Below are positions 56,209 through 64,000 of a stretch of 64,000 nucleotides of DNA, piece by piece. This stretch comes from Candidatus Baltobacteraceae bacterium. Lineage in GTDB: Bacteria; Vulcanimicrobiota; Vulcanimicrobiia; Vulcanimicrobiales; Vulcanimicrobiaceae. Location of the stretch: NCBI GenBank assembly GCA_035502855.1, contig DATJTX010000025.1, forward strand, positions 59,242 to 123,241, in the 5' to 3' direction. Under the pieces are notes generated by a model. It worked only from the letters and a program-made list of their open reading frames with translations. It did not search any database and was not told where the DNA came from. The first letter of the stretch is position 1. Each line of letters opens with the position of its first letter. The position numbers and the translations under genes were made by a program.

Positions 56209-58011
56209 ATGACAGCGGTCTATCAGGGCGTCGACGGAGCCTACTCGCAGCTCGTACTCGGGCACTTTTTGCGCGAGCACGGCATCGAGATGCCGACGGC
56301 CGGACTTCCGACTTTTCGCGAGATGGCAACGGCAGTCGCCGGCGCGCGGGCCGAGGTCGGCGTCATGCCGATCGAAAACGCGATCGTCGGGACGGTACGC
56401 GAGGGCTACGATTTGCTGGCCGAGTTCGATCTCGCGCCGGTCGCCGAGATCCAGTGGCGCACCGATCACCGGTTGCTCGGTGTGCGCGGCGCGCAGCTGC
56501 GCGACGTCCGTGAAGTGCTCGCGCATCCGCTCGTGCTCGCCGAGTGCGGCGCGTTCTTGGCCGGGCTCGATCACGCGCGCGCGATCCCGTGTGAAGATAC
56601 CGGAGTCGCGGCGCGCGAAGTCGCGCGCGGCGGCAACCCTGCGATCGCCGCGCTCGCCTCTCCCGCCGCGGCGTCGATCTACGATTTGGTCGAGCTGGCG
56701 ACTCACTGCAGCGACGATCCGCGCACGTATTCACGCTTTTTGATCGTACGCCCACGCCACGCCGCAGCGTCGAATCCGGTGGTCGGACTCGGCAAGAGTT
56801 CGCGGCGCAAGACCTCGCTGATCTTTTCGGTGGAAGAGCGAACCGGCTCGCTGGCCGGTGCGCTCGCGATTCTCGCCGAGCGGAACATCAACGGCGATAA
56901 GCTTGAGTCGAAGCCGTACCTCGGTCACGGCACCGAGCGCGTGTTCTACGTCGATTTCGACGGCGATCTCGATGACACCAACGTCGCCGACGCGCTGGCT
57001 GCGTTGAAGAAAGCGACCCACACGCTGACGGTCATCGGTAGTTACGATGCGCACGTGGGCGAGCCGATCGGACGCAACGACGATCCGCCCAAAGCGCTGG
57101 TCGAACTCGTGCGCGAGATCGCGCCGCAACCGGCGCCGATCGGTGACTCGCCGACGCCGCGCGCGTCGCGCGCCGCCAATCCGCCGGGTACGATGCTGCA
57201 GATCGGCGGCGTGCGCGTCGGCGACGGCGAGTTCACCATCGTGGCCGGTCCGTGTTCGGTCGAGTCGCGCGAGCAGATTCTCTCGACCGCGCATGCGGTG
57301 AGCGCGCGCGGTGCGGTGATGTTGCGCGGGGGCGCGTTCAAACCGCGCACGAGCCCGTACGCGTTTCAGGGCCTGGGTTGGGAAGGCGTTTCGCTCTTGG
57401 CCGAGGCTGGACGCGCAACCGCGTTACCGACGGTGAGCGAGGTGATGACGATCGATCAGGTCGATCGCATGGCAGCGCAGATCGACGTCCTGCAAATCGG
57501 CGCGCGCAACATGCAGAATTTCGACTTGCTCAAGGCGGTCGGACGATGCGGTCGCCCGGTGTTGCTCAAGCGCGGACTCGCGGCCACCGTCGACGAACTG
57601 CTGGCCGCCGCCGAGTACATTCTTTCCGAAGGCAATCCCAACGTGATCCTGTGCGAGCGCGGCATTCGAACCTACGAACAGGCAACGCGCAACACGCTCG
57701 ACCTCTCCGCCGTGCCGGTGCTGCGCGAGCGCTCGCATTTGCCGGTCTTCGTCGATCCCAGTCACGGTGTCGGTGTGCGCCGCTGGGTGCGCCCGCTCTG
57801 CCGTGCGGCCAAGGCCGTCGGCGCGCATGGGTTGCTGATCGAAGTCCATCCGAATCCGCCCGAAGCCAAGAGCGATAAGGACCAGGCGCTCACGTTCGAC
57901 GATTTTGGCACGATCATGCACGATCTCGCCGGGATCGGTATCTGGTCGGGAGCCCCGGCATCGCTGGGGGGCGCGCAGGCGGAAGCCGGAGCGCCTACAA
58001 GGCCTCGATGA
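56209..58011 (+). CDS. Prephenate dehydratase-ACT / DAHP synthase fusion
   Basis: The 600-residue protein has a prephenate-dehydratase-like domain (1-180), an ACT domain (about 200-270) and a KDO8P/type I-beta DAHP synthase (about 325-590). The synthase is intact: VAGPCSVESREQ, GGAFKPRTSPYAFQG, LLKRG, CERGIRTYE, VDPSHGVG, IEVHPNPPEAKSDKDQA. In the dehydratase, the TRF active-site motif reads SRF (Ser175). The ACT keeps the Phe-binding patterns GSLAGAL and LESKP. A separate, TRF-bearing dehydratase lies in the same operon. I infer that the fused half may act chiefly as a Phe/prephenate sensor for DAHP synthase, controlling entry into the shikimate pathway, though some activity remains possible. 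aroH starts at its stop (ATGA). Confidence 0.9.
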   Translation: MTAVYQGVDGAYSQLVLGHFLREHGIEMPTAGLPTFREMATAVAGARAEVGVMPIENAIVGTVREGYDLLAEFDLAPVAEIQWRTDHRLLGVRGAQLRDVREVLAHPLVLAECGAFLAGLDHARAIPCEDTGVAAREVARGGNPAIAALASPAAASIYDLVELATHCSDDPRTYSRFLIVRPRHAAASNPVVGLGKSSRRKTSLIFSVEERTGSLAGALAILAERNINGDKLESKPYLGHGTERVFYVDFDGDLDDTNVADALAALKKATHTLTVIGSYDAHVGEPIGRNDDPPKALVELVREIAPQPAPIGDSPTPRASRAANPPGTMLQIGGVRVGDGEFTIVAGPCSVESREQILSTAHAVSARGAVMLRGGAFKPRTSPYAFQGLGWEGVSLLAEAGRATALPTVSEVMTIDQVDRMAAQIDVLQIGARNMQNFDLLKAVGRCGRPVLLKRGLAATVDELLAAAEYILSEGNPNVILCERGIRTYEQATRNTLDLSAVPVLRERSHLPVFVDPSHGVGVRRWVRPLCRAAKAVGAHGLLIEVHPNPPEAKSDKDQALTFDDFGTIMHDLAGIGIWSGAPASLGGAQAEAGAPTRPR

Positions 58012-58406
58012 GCGAAGCTCATTCGGGCGGCCTGCGGGTGCGCGGGATTCGCGGCGCGATCACGGTCGAGCGTGACGACGCCGACGCGATCGTCGCGGCC
58101 ACCAAACGCTTGTTGACCGAAATGATCGAGCGCAACGCGGTGACGCTCGACGACATCGCGTCGGTCCTCTTCAGTTTGACTCCGGACCTTCACGCGGTCT
58201 TTCCGGCGCTGGGCGCGCGCGAAATGGGCTGGGTGCACGTGCCGATGCTGCACTTCACCGAGATCGCCGTACCCGGTTCGCTCGACCGCTGCATCCGCGT
58301 GCTGATGCACGTCAACACGTCGCGCTCGCTCGAGGCCATGGAACACGTGTATCTCGACGGTGCGGCGGTGCTGCGTCCGGATCTCGCTCGCACGAGTACG
58401 CCGTAG
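58008..58406 (+). CDS. aroH: Chorismate mutase, AroH class
   Basis: The 132-residue protein matches the trimeric AroH family rather than the helical AroQ class. It has VRGIRGAITVERDDADAI with the first active-site Arg, and MERNAVTLDDIASVLFS-like helix (MIERNAVTLDDIASVLF). Then come MGWVHVPMLHFTEIAVPGSLDRCIRVLMHVNT, containing the second Arg, and EHVYLDGAAVLRPDL with the Tyr. It converts chorismate to prephenate in the cytosol, feeding the two prephenate enzymes encoded beside it. Its ATG overlaps the stop of the fusion gene as ATGA, and tyrA begins 4 bases after its stop. Confidence 0.94.
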   Translation: MSEAHSGGLRVRGIRGAITVERDDADAIVAATKRLLTEMIERNAVTLDDIASVLFSLTPDLHAVFPALGAREMGWVHVPMLHFTEIAVPGSLDRCIRVLMHVNTSRSLEAMEHVYLDGAAVLRPDLARTSTP

Positions 58407-58410
58407 CCGT

Positions 58411-59175
58411 ATGTCCCGCTTGGGCATCATCGGAACCGGATTGATCGGCGCGTCGGTCGGCCTCGCGGCGCGTTCGCGCGAATGGGAAGTGTTCGGGTAC
58501 GATTCGACCGCCGAAGGCCTGCGCGGAGCGCTCGGTTGCGGCGCGATCGACTCCGCCGTCGAGCAGCCCTCCGCGATCTACGCGACGTGCGACGTCATCG
58601 TGATCGCTGCGCACCTCAACGCGACGCTCGCCGAAGTTGCGGCGCTGCGCTCGCGGCCGCTGCGCGACGATCAGCTCGTCATCGACGTTGCCTCCGTCAA
58701 GGAACCGGTTGCGCGCGCGGGCGCCGGCGTCGGTGCCTTCGTACCGACGCATCCCATGGCAGGCGGCGAACAACGCGGTCCGGCCGCTGCGCGCAGCGAT
58801 TTGTTTCGCGGCCGAACTTGGTGCTACGTGCCGACCGCTGACGAACGGCGCACCGCTGCGGCGCGTGTCTTCGTCGCGAAGCTTGGGGCGGAGCCGGTCG
58901 CCGTCGATGCCGCGCAGCACGACCGGATCGTCGCGCTGACCTCGCACGTCCCGCAACTGGTCGCGTTCGCGTTCGCGCAGTGCGTCAACGAGCGAGCCGT
59001 GCAGGCTCCCGAACTCGTCGAGGCGCTCTGCGGCCCGGTCGCGCGGGAGCTTCTTCGCTTGGGACGTTCCTCGCAGCCGATGTGGGATGAAATCTTCGCC
59101 GCCAACGCCGGTGCCGTGCGCGCCGAGCTGGCGCATCTCGAAGAGGTGATCGATGATCGTCGGATACCAGGGTGA
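58411..59175 (+). CDS. tyrA: Prephenate/arogenate dehydrogenase
   Basis: The 254-residue enzyme has an N-terminal Rossmann motif GIIGTGLIGASVGLAARSR, an adjoining DVASVKEPVARA segment, the TyrA signature THPMAGGEQRGP, and the helical-domain LTSHVPQLVAFAFAQ. It oxidatively decarboxylates prephenate (or arogenate) towards tyrosine using NAD(P)+. It is short, lacking an ACT or other C-terminal regulatory domain, so Tyr feedback is probably exerted elsewhere, perhaps through the attenuator. Start ATG 58411 begins directly with the Rossmann strand. It overlaps the next gene by 23 bp. Confidence 0.93.
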   Translation: MSRLGIIGTGLIGASVGLAARSREWEVFGYDSTAEGLRGALGCGAIDSAVEQPSAIYATCDVIVIAAHLNATLAEVAALRSRPLRDDQLVIDVASVKEPVARAGAGVGAFVPTHPMAGGEQRGPAAARSDLFRGRTWCYVPTADERRTAAARVFVAKLGAEPVAVDAAQHDRIVALTSHVPQLVAFAFAQCVNERAVQAPELVEALCGPVARELLRLGRSSQPMWDEIFAANAGAVRAELAHLEEVIDDRRIPG

Positions 59176-59944
59176 GTCCGGCGCCTTCAGCGAGGAGGCG
59201 ATCCCGGAACTCTTCGGTGCGGTCGACACGCGCGGATACCCCACCTTCGATGCCCTCATCGAGGCGGTTGACGGCGGCGAGATTCCATACGGGCTGTTGC
59301 CGTGCGAGAACAGCATCCACGGCCCGATCGCGCGCGCCTACGATCTGCTCGATGCCTACCCTGCGGTGAACGTGGTGGATGAAACCGTTCACCGCGTCGT
59401 ACAGGCGCTGATCGGGACCGCACAGGCTCGGGTCGAGCAGATCCGGCGGGTCGAGTCGCATCCGGTCGCGCTCGAACAATGCCGGCGCTTTCTTGCCTCG
59501 CTCCGCGACGTCGAGGTCGCGCCGGTCGCGGACACCGCAGGCGCGGTTCGCGACGTCGTGCGCGCCGGCGATCCCGCCCGGGCGGCGATCGGGCCGGCGG
59601 CCAGCGCCGCACGCTACGGCGGGCAGATTCTGGCCCACGCGATCCAGGACGAAGTCGAGAATTACACCCGGTTCTTCGTGGTGGCGCGAGGCGGCGAGCC
59701 GCGGCGGCGTCTTGGGCGAGCGGTCCTCGGGTTTCGGCTCGCGCATCGGCCCGGCAGCCTGCATGCGGCGCTCGGGATCTTCGCCGAACGCGAACTGAAT
59801 CTGCGAGCACTGGTGGCGCGGCCGTTTCCGGGCCGGCCGTTCGAGTACGTTTTCTATGCGGAACTCGACTGCCCCGAGCCGGCGCTGGCCCAAGCGATTT
59901 TGACGGAAATCGGCGGCCGAACCCGCCTGCTCGGGTGGTATTAG
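59153..59944 (+). CDS. pheA: Prephenate dehydratase with ACT domain
   Basis: The 263-residue protein is a complete bacterial prephenate dehydratase: VGYQGESGAFSEEA, LLPCENSIHGPIARAYDLL, the catalytic TRF in ENYTRFFVVA (Thr172), and a C-terminal ACT domain. It makes phenylpyruvate, the precursor of phenylalanine. The ACT domain lacks the usual ESRP-type Phe-binding motif: where the fused enzyme has LESKP this one reads LVARP, so it may be poorly feedback-sensitive. This is the mirror image of the fused copy upstream, which keeps the ACT motif but alters TRF. It is the last gene of the aromatic operon, overlapping tyrA by 23 bp and followed by the rpsL promoter. Confidence 0.93.
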   Translation: MIVGYQGESGAFSEEAIPELFGAVDTRGYPTFDALIEAVDGGEIPYGLLPCENSIHGPIARAYDLLDAYPAVNVVDETVHRVVQALIGTAQARVEQIRRVESHPVALEQCRRFLASLRDVEVAPVADTAGAVRDVVRAGDPARAAIGPAASAARYGGQILAHAIQDEVENYTRFFVVARGGEPRRRLGRAVLGFRLAHRPGSLHAALGIFAERELNLRALVARPFPGRPFEYVFYAELDCPEPALAQAILTEIGGRTRLLGWY

Positions 59945-59962
59945 CGAGTCGTTACCGATCAT

Positions 59963-59991
59963 TTGACGGGTCCCATCCTCCCTGCTATACT
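59963..59991 (+). promoter_or_regulatory. Sigma70-type promoter for the rpsL operon
   Basis: TTGACG (59963-59968), 17 bases, then TATACT (59986-59991) with an extended -10 TG (59983-59984). It is the same design as the rpoC promoter at 12783. Transcription would start near 59998, leaving a leader of about 55 nt to rpsL. Confidence 0.82.
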
Positions 59992-60052
59992 GCCGTAGTT
60001 CAGGCCCACCGGGAGGTGCGGCCCACTTTGTGTGTGTTGCTAGGAGACGTTG

Positions 60053-60493
60053 TTGCCTACCATAAACCAGCTGGTCCGCACGGGCCGGGCGAAGACGGAA
60101 AAGAAGGTGAAGACCCGCGCGTTCCGCGTCATTCTGACCGGACCCAAGCCGGGCCATCCCGATCTGCCCACCCGCCAGTTCGAGGTCAAGGGCAATCCGC
60201 AGCGTCGCGGGGTGTGCACCCAAGTCAAGACCGTGACCCCCAAGAAGCCGAACTCCGCGCTGCGTAAGGTAGCGCGCGTGCGCCTGACCAACGGTGAAGA
60301 GGTTACCGCGTACATTCCGGGCATCGGCCACAACCTCCAGGAACACTCGGTCGTGCTGGTGCGCGGCGGCCGTGTCAAGGATTTGCCGGGCGTGCGCTAC
60401 CACATCATTCGGGGTACGCTCGATACGGCAGGTACGGCCAACCGTAAGCAAGGCCGCTCCAAATACGGCGCCAAGCGCGAGAAGAAGAAGTAA
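60053..60493 (+). CDS. rpsL: 30S ribosomal protein S12
   Basis: The 146-residue S12 has the conserved start [60 protein letters not shown] and a basic C-terminus. Lysine is kept at the streptomycin-linked [10 protein letters not shown] site. It is about 22 residues longer than E. coli S12 because of an insertion of about 21 residues (about 25-45, [17 protein letters not shown]) between the N-terminal tail and NPQRRGVC; the region contacts the decoding centre side of the 30S subunit. The start is TTG 60053 with AGGAG 6 bases upstream; the adjacent TTG 60050 is too close to it. Confidence 0.97.
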   Translation: MPTINQLVRTGRAKTEKKVKTRAFRVILTGPKPGHPDLPTRQFEVKGNPQRRGVCTQVKTVTPKKPNSALRKVARVRLTNGEEVTAYIPGIGHNLQEHSVVLVRGGRVKDLPGVRYHIIRGTLDTAGTANRKQGRSKYGAKREKKK

Positions 60494-60496
60494 CAA

Positions 60497-60967
60497 ATGC
60501 CACGTAAAGGACCCGCACCCAAGCGGCAGATTCTGCCCGATCCGCGATTCAACTCGAAGATTCTCGCGCGCTTCATCAATAAGGTGATGCTCAGCGGGAA
60601 GAAGTCGACGGCCGAGCAGGTGACCTACGGTGCGCTCGATCTCATCGCCGAGCGGACCGGTCGCGACCCGTACGAGATCTTCCAGCAGGCGCTCTCGAAC
60701 GCGATGCCGCTTGTCGAGGTGCGCCCTCGCCGCGTCGGCGGCGCAACCTACCAGGTGCCGATGGAAGTCCGTCCGGATCGCCGCCAGGCGATGGCCATGC
60801 GTTGGCTGATCGGCTTTGCGCGCGCGCGCGGGGGCCGTTCGTTCGAGGAGAAGCTGGCGGGCGAACTGCTCGACGCCTCCAACAACACCGGCGCAACCAT
60901 CAAGAAGCGCGAAGACACTCACAAGATGGCCGAGGCCAACAAAGCCTTCGCCCACTACCGTTGGTAA
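60497..60967 (+). CDS. rpsG: 30S ribosomal protein S7
   Basis: The 156-residue S7 is of standard length and motif order: [82 protein letters not shown] and [15 protein letters not shown]. It nucleates folding of the 16S rRNA 3' domain. It begins 3 bases after rpsL and precedes fusA, as in the ancestral str operon. No insertion or odd feature is visible. Confidence 0.98.
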   Translation: MPRKGPAPKRQILPDPRFNSKILARFINKVMLSGKKSTAEQVTYGALDLIAERTGRDPYEIFQQALSNAMPLVEVRPRRVGGATYQVPMEVRPDRRQAMAMRWLIGFARARGGRSFEEKLAGELLDASNNTGATIKKREDTHKMAEANKAFAHYRW

Positions 60968-60988
60968 CTTTTCAGATCATTTAAGACA

Positions 60989-63118
60989 GTGGCAACCAAA
61001 GAATCCCCGCTCAAAGAAGCGGCAACCAGAGAGTATCAGCTCGAGCGGACTCGCAACATCGGGATCGCGGCGCACATCGACGCCGGCAAGACGACCTGCA
61101 CCGAGCGCATCCTGTTCTATACCGGGCGGGTGCACAAGATCGGCGAGGTGCACGACGGCGCAGCGACGATGGACTGGATGGTCCAGGAGCAAGAGCGCGG
61201 CATCACGATCACCTCGGCCGCGACCGCCTGCACCTGGCGCGAGAACCGTATCAACATCATTGATACGCCTGGGCACGTGGACTTCACGGTCGAGGTCGAG
61301 CGCTCGCTGCGCGTCCTCGACGGCTTGGTCGCGCTCTTCGACTCGGTGGCGGCGGTTCAGCCGCAGTCCGAGACCGTCTGGCGCCAGGCGAACAAGTACA
61401 AAGTGCCGCGGATCATCTTCGTCAACAAGATGGATCGGATGGGCGCCGACTTCTTCAACGTGGTCGCGAAGATTCGCGAACGGTTGGGTGCGCGCGCTGT
61501 CCCGATCCAAGTGCCGATCGGGGCGGAAGATCAGTTCCTGGGCATCGTCGATCTTTTCACGATGCACAAGGTCGTCTACACCGACGACCTCGGCTCGACG
61601 ATGGCCGACCAGCCGCTGACCGATGCCGATGGTGAGTTGAAGGCGACCGCGCAGAAGTGGCGTCAAGAGCTCGTCGAAGCGATCGCCGAGCAAGACGACG
61701 AGCTGCTCGCGATGTTCTTCGAGGGCAAAGAGCTGCCCGTGGATCGGATGAAGAGCGCGCTGCGCAAGGCGACGATCGTGGGTTCGGTGCTGCCGATGCT
61801 CTGCGGCTCGGCGTTCAAGAACAAGGGTGTCCAGCCACTGCTCGACGCCGTGGTCGATTATTTGCCTTCGCCGCTCGACGCGAAGCCGATCGTCGGCGTT
61901 GATCCGAAGAGCGGGAACGATGTGACGCGCAAGCCGGACGACAACGAGCCGTTCGCGGCGCTCGCGTTCAAGATCGCGACCGATCCGTACGGCAACCTGA
62001 CGTATTTCCGCGTCTATTCGGGCACGCTCGAAAAAGGCTCCTACGTCTATAATTCGCGTTCGGGCAAGAAGGAACGCATCGGCCGCATTTTGCGGATGCA
62101 TGCGAATCATCGCGAGGACATCGACGCGATCGGCGCGGGCGACATCGCGGCCGCGGTCGGCCTTTCCGACACGCGCACCGGCGATACGCTCTGTGACGAA
62201 AAGCACCCGATCATCCTCGAATCGATCACCTTCCCGGAACCGGTGATCTTCCAGGCGATCGAGCCGAAGTCGAAAGCCGATCAGGATCAGCTCGGCAAGG
62301 GTCTGGCGCGCCTCGCGCAAGAGGATCCGACGTTCCGCATGCGCACCGACGAAGAGACGCAGCAGACGATCATCGGCGGGATGGGCGAACTCCATCTCGA
62401 GATCATCGTCGATCGTCTGCGCCGCGAGTTCAAAGTGGAAGCAAACGTCGGTAAGCCGCAGGTCGCCTACAAAGAAGCCATCACCAAGACGGTTGAGAAG
62501 GAAGGCAAATTCGTCCGGCAGTCGGGTGGCAAGGGTCAGTACGGCGACGTGTGGCTGCGCGTCGAGCCGCTCGAACCCGGATCGGGCTTCCAATTCGAGT
62601 GGAAGATCGTGGGCGGCGCGGTTCCGAAAGAATACTCGAAGGCCGTGCAGCAGGGCATCCAGGAGGCTTCGCAGAGCGGTGTGCTCGCCGGCTTCCCGGT
62701 GCTCGACTTCAAGGCAACGGCGTTCGACGGTTCGTACCACGACGTGGACTCGTCGGAGATGGCTTTCAAGATCGCAGCTTCGATGGGCTTCAAGGAAGCC
62801 AATCGCGCGGCCGGCCCGATTTTGCTCGAGCCGATCATGAAAGTCGAAGTCACCACACCCAAGGACTACTTGGGCGCGATCAACGGCGACCTCAACCGCC
62901 GCCGCGGCATGATCCAGGCGACGGAAGAAGCTCCGGGCGGTGCGCAGATCATTACCGCGCACGTTCCGCTCTCGGAAATGTTCGGGTACGCGACCGACAT
63001 GCGTTCAATGACGCAAGGCCGGGCGACGTACACGATGGAGTTCTCTCATTACGAGAAGGCTCCGAAGTCGGTCGAAGAGGAAATCATTGCCAAATCCGGC
63101 CGGAAGAAAGACCAATAA
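60989..63118 (+). CDS. fusA: Elongation factor G
   Basis: The 709-residue GTPase has G1 AHIDAGKTT, the switch region with GITITSA, G3 DTPGHVDF, G4 NKMDRMGAD, and the later domain motifs [17 protein letters not shown] and [10 protein letters not shown]. It catalyses ribosomal translocation. Start is GTG 60989, 21 bases after rpsG, with no strong Shine-Dalgarno nearby. Length and domain order are canonical. It precedes tuf by 46 bases without an intervening terminator. Confidence 0.98.
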   Translation: MATKESPLKEAATREYQLERTRNIGIAAHIDAGKTTCTERILFYTGRVHKIGEVHDGAATMDWMVQEQERGITITSAATACTWRENRINIIDTPGHVDFTVEVERSLRVLDGLVALFDSVAAVQPQSETVWRQANKYKVPRIIFVNKMDRMGADFFNVVAKIRERLGARAVPIQVPIGAEDQFLGIVDLFTMHKVVYTDDLGSTMADQPLTDADGELKATAQKWRQELVEAIAEQDDELLAMFFEGKELPVDRMKSALRKATIVGSVLPMLCGSAFKNKGVQPLLDAVVDYLPSPLDAKPIVGVDPKSGNDVTRKPDDNEPFAALAFKIATDPYGNLTYFRVYSGTLEKGSYVYNSRSGKKERIGRILRMHANHREDIDAIGAGDIAAAVGLSDTRTGDTLCDEKHPIILESITFPEPVIFQAIEPKSKADQDQLGKGLARLAQEDPTFRMRTDEETQQTIIGGMGELHLEIIVDRLRREFKVEANVGKPQVAYKEAITKTVEKEGKFVRQSGGKGQYGDVWLRVEPLEPGSGFQFEWKIVGGAVPKEYSKAVQQGIQEASQSGVLAGFPVLDFKATAFDGSYHDVDSSEMAFKIAASMGFKEANRAAGPILLEPIMKVEVTTPKDYLGAINGDLNRRRGMIQATEEAPGGAQIITAHVPLSEMFGYATDMRSMTQGRATYTMEFSHYEKAPKSVEEEIIAKSGRKKDQ

Positions 63119-63164
63119 AAACAACTCATCGACGGAATAGAGAACGAGGAAAGACGAAATAATT

Positions 63165-64000
63165 ATGGCTAAGGCGAAATTTGAGCGCAACAAGCCGCAC
63201 GTGAACATCGGTACCACCGGTCACGTCGACCACGGTAAGACCACGTTGACGGCGGCAATCACGCATTGCCTCGCGACCGAGGGTCTTGCGGCCGCGCGTA
63301 ACGTCGATGAGATCGATAACGCGCCTGAAGAAAAAGAACGCGGCATTACGATTGCGATCTCGCACCAAGAGTACGAGACCAAGAAGCGTCACTACGCGCA
63401 CGTCGACTGCCCCGGACACGCCGACTACATCAAGAATATGATCACCGGCGCGGCGCAGATGGACGGCGCGATCCTCGTCGTCGCCGCGACCGACGGCCCG
63501 ATGCCGCAAACGCGCGAGCACATTCTGCTCATGCGCCAAGTCGGCGTGCCGAAGATCGTGGTCTTCTTGAACAAGGTCGACTTGGTGGACGACGAAGAGC
63601 TGCTCGAGCTAGTCGAGATGGAAATTCGCGAGCTGCTCACGCAGTACGAGTTCCCGGGCGACGAGACCCCGATTATCCGCGGCTCGGCGCTCAAGGCGCT
63701 CAACTCGAGCGGTAAGAAGGGCGATCCGGATGCGGATCCGATCTTCAAGCTGATGGATACGGTAGATGAATACATCCCCGATCCGGTGCGCGAAGTCGAC
63801 AAGCCGTTCTTGATGCCGATCGAAGACGTGTTCACGATCACCGGGCGCGGCACGGTCGGCACGGGACGCGTCGAGCGCGGCCAGGTCAAAGTCGGTGAGG
63901 AAATCGAGATCGTCGGCCTGCAGGAAGAGACGCGCAAGTCGGTCGTGACCGGCATCGAAATGTTCCGCAAACTGCTCGACGTGGGCATCGCCGGCGACAA
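63165..64000 (+). CDS. tuf: Elongation factor Tu, 3'-truncated by window edge
   Basis: The first 278 residues of EF-Tu run to the window edge. Visible motifs are G1 GHVDHGKTT, effector region KERGITI, G3 [40 protein letters not shown]4 NKVD, and domain 2 [13 protein letters not shown]. It delivers aminoacyl-tRNA to the ribosome. Start ATG 63165 follows an AGGAAAG-type site. It is the last visible gene of the str unit; the C-terminal third is outside the window. Confidence 0.98.
   Translation, partial: MAKAKFERNKPHVNIGTTGHVDHGKTTLTAAITHCLATEGLAAARNVDEIDNAPEEKERGITIAISHQEYETKKRHYAHVDCPGHADYIKNMITGAAQMDGAILVVAATDGPMPQTREHILLMRQVGVPKIVVFLNKVDLVDDEELLELVEMEIRELLTQYEFPGDETPIIRGSALKALNSSGKKGDPDADPIFKLMDTVDEYIPDPVREVDKPFLMPIEDVFTITGRGTVGTGRVERGQVKVGEEIEIVGLQEETRKSVVTGIEMFRKLLDVGIAGD

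Noticed and set aside
59992..60052. A ribosomal-protein autoregulatory RNA in the rpsL leader
   Set aside because: Only about 55 nt with no clear pairing similar to known S7 or S12 binding sites.
60977..62962. A 661-codon open frame antisense to fusA
   Set aside because: Third-position GC bias opens the reverse frame; fusA is conserved throughout on the plus strand.

Overview
The window reads as a high-GC, Gram-negative (diderm) bacterial chromosome. It carries three TonB-dependent receptors, two of them with an N-terminal carboxypeptidase-regulatory-like domain, several MalT-like regulators, and a widely scattered rpo/str locus. This combination fits poorly characterised phyla such as Candidatus Eremiobacterota (WPS-2). 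That placement is inference; an rpoB/rpoC/fusA phylogeny would settle it. Coding density is very high, with many 1-20 bp overlaps between genes, and no gap between genes exceeds about 220 bp. I saw no tRNA, rRNA, CRISPR array, insertion sequence or phage gene.

The skeleton is the ancestral rpoB - rpoC - rpsL - rpsG - fusA - tuf order, prised open. rpoB (entering from the left edge) ends in its own terminator. About 10.5 kb of other genes follow: a membrane GGDEF/EAL protein, a coupled receptor/coiled-coil/lipoprotein operon, a membrane protein, a large TonB receptor, a glycerate kinase pair. Then comes rpoC with its own strong promoter and terminator. About 43 kb later rpsL-rpsG-fusA-tuf starts from a near-identical promoter and runs off the right edge.

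Between rpoC and rpsL lie these blocks. (i) 16.9-23.3 kb: a secreted internally duplicated protein, a fatty-acid desaturase, and a nuclease-exonuclease-helicase fusion. (ii) 23.3-33.7 kb: a regulatory island with a LuxR response regulator, a SARP/MalT-like ATPase, an ABM-fold protein, a MalT/LuxR ATPase, a tiny hydrophobic peptide ORF, an HD-GYP phosphodiesterase and an OmpR/histidine-kinase pair. (iii) 33.7-41.4 kb: a giant TonB receptor, an M20 amidohydrolase with a Tag-like glycosylase, an Mpo1-like protein, a zinc ribbon, and a DUF3311/SSS transporter pair. (iv) 41.4-52.4 kb: a catabolic cluster that looks like aerobic 2-aminobenzoyl-CoA (anthranilate) breakdown (CoA ligase, fused monooxygenase/reductase, SDR, enoyl-CoA hydratase, acyl-CoA dehydrogenase, probably RidA and an EamA exporter), interrupted by a GT39-like glycosyltransferase on the other strand. 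(v) 52.4-56.0 kb: pseudopilins with an acyltransferase, and a GntR/YtrA regulator with its membrane protein. (vi) 56.0-59.9 kb: an aromatic amino-acid operon (PDT-ACT-DAHP synthase fusion, aroH, tyrA, a second pheA).

The most striking signal is in front of the aromatic operon: a 26-codon leader ORF dense in Phe, Tyr and Trp codons, a candidate antiterminator arm at its 3' end, and a strong intrinsic terminator just before the first gene. Together they make a complete, geometrically consistent transcription attenuator that appears to read all three aromatic amino acids.
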